Of a DNA stretch of 27,617 nucleotides, positions 7,454 to 13,678 are shown piece by piece. The DNA is taken from assembly GCA_028697875.1 (NCBI GenBank), contig JAQVEQ010000005.1:1-27617 (forward strand), given 5' to 3'. The notes below the pieces were generated by a model, which saw only the letters and a program-made list of their open reading frames with translations, was not told the DNA's origin and ran no database searches. This DNA is from Novosphingobium sp. GTDB lineage: Bacteria > Pseudomonadota > Alphaproteobacteria > Sphingomonadales > Sphingomonadaceae. Each line of letters begins with the position of its first letter. The stretch's first letter is position 1. The position numbers were made by a program, and so were the translations under genes.

Positions 7454-7720
7454 ATGGCGATCCTGCTCATTTTCCTGCTCGGCATCGGCAATTTCGCCAT
7501 GCACAAGGCGGTGCTGGAAAGCGGTCATCCGTTGCTGGGGCAGATGCCGTGGTTCGTCCATATGCTGGGCGGGCGGGTCAGCATGATGACCGAATTTCTG
7601 GTATTGCTGGCCGCGATGCTGCTGGTCGCCAATGGCAGTCCGGGCTGGGGCGCCGCCTATCTCCTCTACAGCGGAGTCAACGCCGTCGCGACGTGGCTGA
7701 TCGTCACCCGCCGCGTCTGA
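7454..7720 (+). CDS. Small membrane protein of unknown function
   Basis: A protein of 88 residues beginning MAILLIFLLGIGNFAMHKAVLES. Hydrophobic stretches lie at about residues 1-15, 44-58 and 66-84, so two or three membrane spans are likely. I do not recognise a domain. The short segment GNFAMHKAV next to a Gly/Met-rich middle is typical of small sphingomonad inner-membrane proteins of unknown role. It follows fumarase after 68 bases, with AGGA about 10 bases before the start. Confidence 0.6.
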   Translation: MAILLIFLLGIGNFAMHKAVLESGHPLLGQMPWFVHMLGGRVSMMTEFLVLLAAMLLVANGSPGWGAAYLLYSGVNAVATWLIVTRRV

Positions 7721-7793
7721 CAGCGCATCGCGCAACGGCCGGGGCGCACGATTTTGCTTGCCCGCATGGCTGCCAAGCTGTTTTGCAGGCGGC

Positions 7794-8546
7794 ATGGCCC
7801 AGCCGGTTACCCTGTTCCACGTCAGCGATATCCATTTCGGCGTCGAGGACCGCGAGGCGCATCGCTGGTTCGCGGATGCCGTCGCGCGGGAACGGCCGGA
7901 CGCGGTCGTTTGTACCGGCGATATCACTCAACGCGCGACCAAGCGCCAATATGCGCAGGCAAACGAATGGCTTGCCGGGCTGGGCGTGCCGCTGACTGTC
8001 GAGCCGGGCAATCACGACATGCCCTACTACAACCTGGTCGAGCGGTTCCGCACGCCCTTCAAGCGCTTCGACGCACTGGCGAAGGCAGTCAATGCCGAGC
8101 TGGCATTCGCCGATCTCGCGATCGTTCCCCTGCGGACGACAGTGCGGGCGCAAAGGCGTTTTCCGTGGTCCGACGGGGTTGTGAAGAAGAAGGCGCTTGC
8201 CGCAACGCTGGCGGAGCTGGAGCGGATGGCGGATGACGGGCGCTACAAGATCGTCGCCTGCCATCACCCGCTGATGGCGGGGCCGCCGGGTTCGCCCCAC
8301 AATCCGACGATCGGCGGGGACGAGGCCTTTGCCGCCCTTGCCCGCGCGGGGGCGGACGTGGTCCTGTCGGGCCATGTCCACGATGCCTTCGACCTGACGT
8401 TCGAAGTGGACGGGCGGCCGTTGCGCATGGTCGGCGCGGGCACGCTTTCCACGCGCCTGCGGGCGTCTCGTCCATCCTACAACGTCCTGCGCTACGATCG
8501 CGCGGCAGGGCTGGAAGTCGAACATCGCACCCTGCTGGACGGCTGA
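7794..8546 (+). CDS. Calcineurin-like metallophosphoesterase
   Basis: This 250-residue protein carries the full set of metallophosphoesterase motifs: D12-x-H14 in HVSDIHFG, GD43 in CTGDITQ, GNHD (72-75), a CHHP motif in the second half, and the final SGHVHD. Together these bind a dinuclear metal centre. The class includes phosphodiesterases (CpdA-like) and UDP-2,3-diacylglucosamine or nucleotide hydrolases; the short single-domain form most resembles Icc/CpdA-type enzymes, but the substrate is not determined. The ATG at 7794 follows AGGCGG and begins immediately before the first motif; an in-frame start 12 codons earlier has no support. Confidence 0.88.
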   Translation: MAQPVTLFHVSDIHFGVEDREAHRWFADAVARERPDAVVCTGDITQRATKRQYAQANEWLAGLGVPLTVEPGNHDMPYYNLVERFRTPFKRFDALAKAVNAELAFADLAIVPLRTTVRAQRRFPWSDGVVKKKALAATLAELERMADDGRYKIVACHHPLMAGPPGSPHNPTIGGDEAFAALARAGADVVLSGHVHDAFDLTFEVDGRPLRMVGAGTLSTRLRASRPSYNVLRYDRAAGLEVEHRTLLDG

Positions 8547-8653
8547 ATCGCGCTGCGGGAAGCCGACCGGGGGCATTTGACCGTTATCAACGACTTGCGC
8601 GGCACCCCGGTTATGCGAGACTATTGCTGGGTTATCTAGCGAAAGGGGGTACC

Positions 8654-8848
8654 ATGTTTCGCCTGATGTCGGTGCTGTTCTCGATCATTGGCACCACCCT
8701 CATGGGAATAGGGATCGTGGTCGTGCTGGTCATGGGGCTGGACACGTGGAAGCCGATCCTGCTGGCTGCAGTGGCGGGTTTCCTTGTGGCGATCCCGGTC
8801 AGCTGGTTCATCAGCCGCGCGATCCTGAAAGGGCAGACCGCGCCCTGA
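8654..8848 (+). CDS. Very small two-span membrane protein
   Basis: A protein of 64 residues with two predicted membrane helices (about residues 5-27 and 33-54) and a short basic end. ATG 8654 is chosen because AAAGGGGG lies just upstream; an in-frame ATG 10 codons earlier lacks a ribosome site. I recognise no family. It ends 25 bases before the bidirectional terminator shared with rpsI. Confidence 0.6.
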   Translation: MFRLMSVLFSIIGTTLMGIGIVVVLVMGLDTWKPILLAAVAGFLVAIPVSWFISRAILKGQTAP

Positions 8849-8872
8849 TCGCGGCCTTTCCCGATACGAAAA

Positions 8873-8896
8873 GGGCGGCCCCTTGCGGAGCCGCCC
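8873..8896. terminator. Terminator after rpsI, shared with the convergent gene
   Basis: GGGCGGC (8873-8879) pairs with GCCGCCC (8890-8896) around a 10-base loop. On the minus strand the stem is followed by TTTTCG, so it fits an intrinsic terminator for rplM-rpsI. On the plus strand only TTT follows, giving a weaker terminator for the small membrane protein gene. Confidence 0.75.
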
Positions 8897-8922
8897 CTTT
8901 GTTCGCGTATTCCCGGTAGGGC

Positions 8923-9465
8923 TTAGCGCTTCGAGAACTGGAAGCTGCGGCGGGCCTTGGCGCGGCCGTACTTCTTACGCTCGACCACGCGGCTGTCGCG
9001 GGTGAGGAAGCCGGCTGCCTTGACCGTGGAACGCAGGGCCGGTTCGTACTTGGACAGCGCCTGGCTGATGCCGTGCTTGACCGCGCCGGCCTGGCCCGAA
9101 AGGCCGCCGCCCTTGACGGTCGCGACGACATCGTACTGGCCGTTGCGGTCGGTGATCTCGAACGGCTGGTTGATGATCAGGCGCAGGGTCGGACGCGCGA
9201 AGTAGACTTCCTGGTCGCGGCCGTTGACAGTGACCTTGCCGGTGCCGGGCTTGACCCAGACGCGGGCGACCGCGTCCTTGCGGCGGCCGGTGGCGTAGGC
9301 CCGGCCCTGGGCGTCCAGTTCTTGCTCGCGCAGCGGCGCGGACGGAGCGGCCGGGGCAACCGGAGCTTCCGCAACCGCTTCGGCGGCGGGCGCGTTGCCG
9401 GTGATGTCCTTCAGGTCGGCGAGGTCGGAGACGGTGTTGGCTCCGTTGTTCGATTCGGGGGCCAT
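8923..9465 (-). CDS. rpsI: 30S ribosomal protein S9
   Basis: A protein of 180 residues. The S9 core begins near residue 54 (GRAYATGRRKDAVARVW) and ends with the conserved basic tail GRAKARRSFQFSKR, whose last residues reach the ribosomal P site. Before the core lies an Ala/Pro/Glu-rich extension of about 50 residues. This makes the protein clearly longer than E. coli S9 (130 residues), and extensions of this kind occur in other alphaproteobacteria. The start overlaps the rplM stop by one base (TAATG), consistent with translational coupling in the usual rplM-rpsI operon. The terminator at 8873-8896 ends the unit. Confidence 0.97.
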   Translation of the reverse strand: MAPESNNGANTVSDLADLKDITGNAPAAEAVAEAPVAPAAPSAPLREQELDAQGRAYATGRRKDAVARVWVKPGTGKVTVNGRDQEVYFARPTLRLIINQPFEITDRNGQYDVVATVKGGGLSGQAGAVKHGISQALSKYEPALRSTVKAAGFLTRDSRVVERKKYGRAKARRSFQFSKR

Positions 9466-9944
9466 TATGCGGTCACCTTGTTCTTGCGGTTCATCGAAGC
9501 GACGTCGAGCGTCTCGGGCTGGGTGCCGCCATGCGGATGCTCGGTGCCGGCATAGAGGTGCAGCGCCTTCATCTGCGCACGGCCGAGCGGGCCGCGCGGG
9601 ATCATCCGCTCAACCGCCTTTTCCAGCACGCGTTCGGGGAAGCGGCCTTCCAGGACCTTCGCGGCGGTGACCGCCTTGATGCCGCCGGCATAGCCGGTGT
9701 GCTTGTAGTAGGTCTTGTTCTTGAGCTTGTTGCCCGTCAGCCGCACCTTGTCGGCGTTGATGACGACGACGTGGTCGCCGCAATCGACATGCGGGGTGAA
9801 GCTCGGCTTGTGCTTGCCGCGCAGGATGTTGGCGATGATCACCGCGAGGCGGCCGACCACCAGGCCGTCGGCATCGATGAGATGCCATTTCTTTTCCACC
9901 TCGGCCGGCTTGATCGACCGCGTGGTCTTGCTGAGCGCCTTCAT
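9465..9944 (-). CDS. rplM: 50S ribosomal protein L13
   Basis: A protein of 159 residues with the standard L13 landmarks: WHLIDADGLVVGRLA near the N-terminus, ILRGKHKPSFTPHVDCGD, and ERMIPRGPLGRAQMKALHLYAG. L13 is an early-assembly large-subunit protein. It is the first gene of the rplM-rpsI pair, and the 154-base gap upstream of it (9945-10098) should hold the operon promoter. Length and sequence agree with alphaproteobacterial L13. Confidence 0.97.
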   Translation of the reverse strand: MKALSKTTRSIKPAEVEKKWHLIDADGLVVGRLAVIIANILRGKHKPSFTPHVDCGDHVVVINADKVRLTGNKLKNKTYYKHTGYAGGIKAVTAAKVLEGRFPERVLEKAVERMIPRGPLGRAQMKALHLYAGTEHPHGGTQPETLDVASMNRKNKVTA

Positions 9945-10017
9945 GGGCTGTCAATTCCTCGTATCTGAAAAATCTGCCGGTGCGCGCGGATTCGCCACAT
10001 GCACCTGCGAAGGCGCG

Positions 10018-10081
10018 CCAATGTTCGCGAATCGCTCCAAAGTCAAGCGATTCCGCGCTATCGCGGCACGGTAAAATAATA
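10018..10081 (-). promoter_or_regulatory. Candidate promoter elements for rplM-rpsI
   Basis: Two elements stand out on the minus strand of the rplM-cutA gap. TATTAT (10076-10081) is a good -10 without a clear -35. TTGACT (10041-10046) is a good -35, but the hexamer 17 bases on (CATTGG, 10018-10023) is a poor -10. Either could drive the operon. Confidence 0.3.
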
Positions 10082-10098
10082 CCTCCGCGTATTTCGGG

Positions 10099-10431
10099 TC
10101 AGTTTCCGTCCTGCACCAGCGCCCCGATCCAGGCGGCGGTCGCCGGGGCCGCCGCGTCGCAGCGCCAGCCCGTGATGGCAGGGACTTCGTAGGGATGGAT
10201 TTCGGCCAGGCGGGCAATGGCAGCGTCGAGCAGGGCGGCATCGGTCTTGAAGAGCGCGCCGCATTCCTCGCCGCTGCCGCGCTCGCCGTTCCAGACATAG
10301 AGCGAGCGCATGACGGGCAGGATATTGACGCAGGCGACCAGCCCTTCGTCGAGCAAGCGTCCGGCGGCGGTTTCGGCCGATGCCTGGTCGGCGAAAGGCG
10401 ACCAGATCAGCGCGGGACCGCTTTCGCTCAC
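10099..10431 (-). CDS. cutA: CutA family divalent-cation tolerance protein
   Basis: This 110-residue protein belongs to the small trimeric CutA family. Visible family features are SPFADQASAETAAGRLLDEGLVACVNILP, the YVWNGE strand with Trp, the KT after the Glu-Cys segment, and HPYEVPAI. The role is unsettled (linked genetically to copper tolerance in E. coli). The start is the GTG at 10431, forming a GTGA overlap with the ctaA stop, so translation is likely coupled to ctaA. A longer in-frame extension would run over ctaA and is rejected. Confidence 0.9.
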   Translation of the reverse strand: MSESGPALIWSPFADQASAETAAGRLLDEGLVACVNILPVMRSLYVWNGERGSGEECGALFKTDAALLDAAIARLAEIHPYEVPAITGWRCDAAAPATAAWIGALVQDGN

Positions 10432-11462
10432 CTCCGCCTGCCCACCGCATGGGCGCCCCAGGCGGTTGCCGCGACCAAGAGCGCCCCGACCAGCTGGTGC
10501 AGTACCGCCAGCCACAGGGCGATCCCGGTCATCACCGTGGCGATCCCCAGCAGGACTTGCGTGCCGAAGGCGCTGTGCACCGCGACCGATGCGGGGCGAT
10601 GCCCATTGCGGCGGGCCTTTCGGGCCAGCAAGACGAGCAACGCCACGACCACCCAGGCCCACCAGCGGTGGATGAAATGGATCAGGAACGGATCGTAGAG
10701 GAAGGCATGAAGCGCGCCTTGCGACCAGTCGATCCCGTCGGGAAAGAACTTGCCCTGCATCAGCGGCCAGTCGTTCGCCACGTGCCCGGCCCGCTCGCCC
10801 GCGACGAAGGCGCCGAACAGCAATTGCAATGCCAGCGCCCCGACTGCCAGCATGGCGAAAGGGGTGAGCTGGGCGTGCGGTTCGCCCCGGGCGTTGGCCC
10901 TGAGGTCGAGCGAGGTCCACACCAGCGCGCTCAGGGTCAGCAAGGCGACCAGCAGGTGTGTGGCGAGGCGGAAATGACTCACCCGGTCGCCGGAATCGGC
11001 ATGGAGGCCGGACGTCACCATCCACCAGCCCACCGCACCCTGAAAGGCGCCGAGCGCCAGCAAGGCCAGCAAACGCGGCTTGTAGCCTTGCGGGATCTGG
11101 TCCTTGATCCAGAACCACGCCAGCGGCAGCGCGAAGGCCAGGCCGATCACCCGGCCGAGCAGCCGGTGGACCCATTCCCAGAAATAGATGAACTTGTAGT
11201 CGGCCAGCGTCATTCCGGCCGGGCCATTGACGTCGAGATACTGCGGGATCTGCTTGTAGGCCGCGAATTCCGCTTGCCACTGCGCGTCGGTGAGCGGCGG
11301 GATCGCGCCTGTCACCGGTTTCCATTCGGTGATGGAAAGGCCGGATTCGGTCAGGCGGGTGATTCCGCCCACGGCCACCATCGCCACGACCAGCGCCGCG
11401 ACCACCAGCAGCCAGCGGGCGAGCAGCAGTGGGCGCGCGGCCCCGGTTCGCGTCTGCCGCAT
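10428..11462 (-). CDS. ctaA: Heme A synthase (CtaA/Cox15)
   Basis: This 344-residue membrane enzyme hydroxylates heme O to heme A for aa3-type cytochrome oxidase. About eight transmembrane segments are visible. The conserved first loop GGITRLTESGLSITEWKPVTG (31-51) and the EWVHR motif (96-100) place it in the Cox15-like type found in alphaproteobacteria and mitochondria. Further His residues (HFRLATHL, FIHRWWAW, LHQL) are the expected heme ligands. ATG 11462 is chosen because AAGGGA precedes it; an ATG 10 codons earlier has no ribosome site. The gene overlaps cutA by 4 bases and is divergent from merC. Confidence 0.93.
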   Translation of the reverse strand: MRQTRTGAARPLLLARWLLVVAALVVAMVAVGGITRLTESGLSITEWKPVTGAIPPLTDAQWQAEFAAYKQIPQYLDVNGPAGMTLADYKFIYFWEWVHRLLGRVIGLAFALPLAWFWIKDQIPQGYKPRLLALLALGAFQGAVGWWMVTSGLHADSGDRVSHFRLATHLLVALLTLSALVWTSLDLRANARGEPHAQLTPFAMLAVGALALQLLFGAFVAGERAGHVANDWPLMQGKFFPDGIDWSQGALHAFLYDPFLIHFIHRWWAWVVVALLVLLARKARRNGHRPASVAVHSAFGTQVLLGIATVMTGIALWLAVLHQLVGALLVAATAWGAHAVGRRR

Positions 11463-11532
11463 CGCAATCCCTTCATCTGCCAGAACGACCATGGCGGCGC
11501 TTGTGGGCAAGGCGCCGCCAAAGCGCAAGGGG

Positions 11533-11570
11533 GCACGAACCGCGGAATGCCGCCAATGCCACGTTCGTGC
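11533..11570. repeat. Separated 8-bp inverted repeat in the ctaA/merC divergent region
   Basis: GCACGAAC (11533-11540) and GTTCGTGC (11563-11570) are perfect inverse copies separated by 22 bases. They lie between the divergent ctaA and merC starts. Role unknown: a pair of operator half-sites or a long hairpin. Confidence 0.4.
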
Positions 11571-11586
11571 GCTTGGTTGTTGCAAG

Positions 11587-11603
11587 ATGATACAACATAT
11601 CAT
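11587..11603. promoter_or_regulatory. Palindromic operator candidate upstream of merC
   Basis: ATGATACAACATATCAT has perfect 6-bp arms (ATGATA/TATCAT) around CAACA. It ends one base before the AGAGGG ribosome site of merC. It overlaps a possible -10 (CATATC, 11596-11601) that has TTGGTT 17 bases upstream. Placement over the -10 fits a repressor site. The AT-rich core resembles Fur/Zur-type boxes (GATATGTTGTATC on the minus strand), but this is only a resemblance. Confidence 0.5.
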
Positions 11604-11614
11604 AGAGGGCCTGC

Positions 11615-11986
11615 ATGCGTGCAGCACTGCTTTCGATTCGCAACCGGATGGACCGCGTCGGCATCGCCCTGTCGGGGCTCTGCCTGATCCATTGCCTCGC
11701 CGGCCTGATGCTTGTCGCCGTCCTCGGAATCGGCGGCGGCTGGTTGCTGGCGCCGGTCATCCATCGCGCCGGCCTGGCGCTCGCCATCGGGGTCGGTGCG
11801 GTCACGATCGGCCTGGGCGTCCTGCGCCACGGGCGGCTCGGCCCGCTCGTTTTCGCCGGGTTCGGACTGTCGCTGATGGCGGCGGGGCTGGTCGTCGAAC
11901 ACGGCGCCGGGGAAGCGGCGCTGACCATTTCCGGGGTCGTGCTGTTGGCCGCCGCGCATATCCTCAACTTGCGTCACACGCATTGA
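11615..11986 (+). CDS. MerC-domain membrane protein
   Basis: A protein of 123 residues with four hydrophobic segments. The first contains the LCLIHC motif (C23, H26, C27) typical of the MerC mercury-transport family. The protein ends with the family-like AAAHILNLRHTH. Chromosomal MerC-domain proteins in sphingomonads are not necessarily mercury transporters; no mer genes are nearby, so a general metal-related role is only inferred. ATG 11615 has AGAGGG upstream. A palindrome sits directly in front of it, and the thiS-thiG fusion gene starts 16 bases after its stop, suggesting one transcript. Confidence 0.82.
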   Translation: MRAALLSIRNRMDRVGIALSGLCLIHCLAGLMLVAVLGIGGGWLLAPVIHRAGLALAIGVGAVTIGLGVLRHGRLGPLVFAGFGLSLMAAGLVVEHGAGEAALTISGVVLLAAAHILNLRHTH

Positions 11987-12002
11987 GCGCTATCTGGCGG
12001 TC

Positions 12003-13004
12003 ATGACGACTGCCCTTTCCCTGACTCTCACAGTCAACGGCGAAACGCGCCGTACCGCCTCCGGCTCCATCGCCGGCCTCGTTCGCGAACTCGAACTCGA
12101 TCCCGCCAAGGTCGCGGTCGAGCGCAATGGGGAAATCGTTCCCCGTTCGACGCTGGCCGATGTCATGCTGGCCGATGGCGACGTGCTGGAGATCGTCCAT
12201 TTCGTGGGTGGTGGCGATCATGCGGCCACAGCGGACGACGACAGCTGGGAAGTCGCCGGGCGGCGCTTCACCTCGCGCCTGATCGTCGGCACCGGCAAGT
12301 ACAGGGATTTCGAACAAAACGCCGCGGCCGTCGCCGCGAGCGGGGCCGAAATCGTCACGGTCGCGGTGCGGCGGGTCAATCTGTCGGACCCCAAGGCGCC
12401 GATGCTGACCGACTATATCGACCCGAAGAAGATCACTTACCTGCCCAACACGGCGGGCTGCTTCACGGCGGAGGACGCGATCCGCACCTTGCGCCTGGCG
12501 CGCGAGGCGGGCGGCTGGGACCTGGTGAAGCTGGAAGTGCTGGGCGAAGCCCGCACGCTCTATCCCGACATGCGTGAAACGCTGCGCGCGACCGAAGTGC
12601 TGGCCAAGGAAGGCTTCCTGCCGATGGTCTATTGCGCCGACGATCCGATCGCGGCCAAGCAGCTGGAAGAAGCGGGCGCGGTGGCGATCATGCCGCTGGG
12701 TGCGCCGATCGGCTCCGGTCTCGGCATCCAGAACAAGGTCACGATTCGCCTGATCGTGGAAGGCACCAGCCTGCCGGTGCTGGTCGATGCCGGGGTCGGC
12801 ACGGCGAGCGATGCGGCAATCGCGATGGAACTGGGCTGCACCGGCGTGCTGATGAACACCGCCATCGCCGAAGCGAAGGACCCGCTGCGCATGGCCCGGG
12901 CAATGAAACTGGCGGTCGAGGCCGGGCGCGAAGCCTATCGTGCCGGGCGCATGGCGACCCGCAAATATGCCGATCCATCGAGCCCGCTGGCCGGTCTGAT
13001 CTGA
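12003..13004 (+). CDS. thiSG: ThiS-ThiG fusion: sulfur carrier and thiazole synthase
   Basis: This 333-residue protein joins two steps of thiazole formation in thiamin biosynthesis. Residues 1-71 are a ThiS (ubiquitin-like sulfur carrier) ending in FVGGG (67-71). A short acidic linker (DHAATADDD) leads to a complete ThiG TIM barrel beginning WEVAGRRFTSRLIVGTGKY. K177 in DLVKLEV is the expected Schiff-base lysine, and NTAGC and the phosphate-binding GAPIGSGLG are present. Bifunctional proteins of this type are known. The oddity is that free ThiS must end in Gly-Gly to be thiocarboxylated, yet here the glycines are internal. No TPP riboswitch fits in the 16 bases before the start; expression probably comes with merC. 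Confidence 0.92.
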   Translation: MTTALSLTLTVNGETRRTASGSIAGLVRELELDPAKVAVERNGEIVPRSTLADVMLADGDVLEIVHFVGGGDHAATADDDSWEVAGRRFTSRLIVGTGKYRDFEQNAAAVAASGAEIVTVAVRRVNLSDPKAPMLTDYIDPKKITYLPNTAGCFTAEDAIRTLRLAREAGGWDLVKLEVLGEARTLYPDMRETLRATEVLAKEGFLPMVYCADDPIAAKQLEEAGAVAIMPLGAPIGSGLGIQNKVTIRLIVEGTSLPVLVDAGVGTASDAAIAMELGCTGVLMNTAIAEAKDPLRMARAMKLAVEAGREAYRAGRMATRKYADPSSPLAGLI

Positions 13005-13038
13005 TTCGGCAGTGCCGGCGCTCGTCAACTAACTATCG

Positions 13039-13054
13039 TTTACCGGATGCTAAC
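13039..13054 (+). promoter_or_regulatory. CtrA-box-like sequence
   Basis: TTTA-CCGGATG-CTAAC (followed by CAT) matches the alphaproteobacterial CtrA consensus TTAA-N7-TTAAC at 7 of 9 fixed positions. It lies about 62 bases before the start of the unknown gene at 13116. A single degenerate site can occur by chance. Confidence 0.3.
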
Positions 13055-13115
13055 CATGTTCGGGTGATGCTCCGTCCCGACGCGCCGCTTGGGTGTGGCG
13101 CAAGAGGGCAAGACG

Positions 13116-13643
13116 ATGAGCGATACCGGAACTGCCACACTGACCATTGCCGAACTGCGCGAATTCGCCAGCTTCGACCCGGCCGAACAGCGTTACATCA
13201 AGCGCAGCCTCGATGTCGGGCTGGGGCGTCAGGATGCCTTCAAGCTGTGGGCGCGCGATTCGGGCGAATTGGCATCGATCCGCAGCCAGTATGTCGCCTA
13301 TCAGGACCTCAAGGCGCTGCGTGCCGAACAGCCCGACGAATTCGTCCTCGACGGGATCGGCCCTTTCATGGGCCAGCTCCTGCGAGTCACGGCCTTCGAT
13401 CTGGCGCAGGAACGGCTCTCGTGCTTTTCCGCCTACCGCTTCCTTTACGAACGCCTTGTCTGCCCGCAGATCCGGCCGTGGCTACCCGCGGCCTTCTGCG
13501 GCGCGGCGGCCTTGCCGCAGATCCGCCCCGACCGGCGCAAGATGCTGCTCCAGTCTCTCAGCGAATCGGCGGCAACCGCCCCAGGCTGGTCCGACCGGGC
13601 GCCAAGCTTCTATCCCGAATATGTCGAGGTCGAAGCGGCGTAA
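13116..13643 (+). CDS. Hypothetical protein, 175 residues
   Basis: I do not recognise this protein. It is mostly helical in appearance, soluble, without a signal peptide or membrane segment. It contains Cys at several positions in the second half (LSCFSAYRF, LVCPQIR, AFCGAAA), which do not form a known metal motif. The ATG at 13116 has GAGGG 8 bases upstream; an in-frame ATG 9 codons earlier is less well placed. Codon usage (GC-rich third positions) matches its neighbours, so no sign of recent transfer. It stands alone between thiSG and the convergent acyl-CoA synthetase, with a CtrA-like box upstream. Confidence 0.7.
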   Translation: MSDTGTATLTIAELREFASFDPAEQRYIKRSLDVGLGRQDAFKLWARDSGELASIRSQYVAYQDLKALRAEQPDEFVLDGIGPFMGQLLRVTAFDLAQERLSCFSAYRFLYERLVCPQIRPWLPAAFCGAAALPQIRPDRRKMLLQSLSESAATAPGWSDRAPSFYPEYVEVEAA

Positions 13644-13678
13644 CGGTCCGGCCGGATAGACCCGGCAACCAAAGAGCA

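Noticed and set aside
11463..11614. A TPP riboswitch ahead of the merC-thiSG unit
   Set aside because: The conserved CTGAGA and ACCTGATC-type elements are not found here, and only 16 bases separate merC from thiSG.
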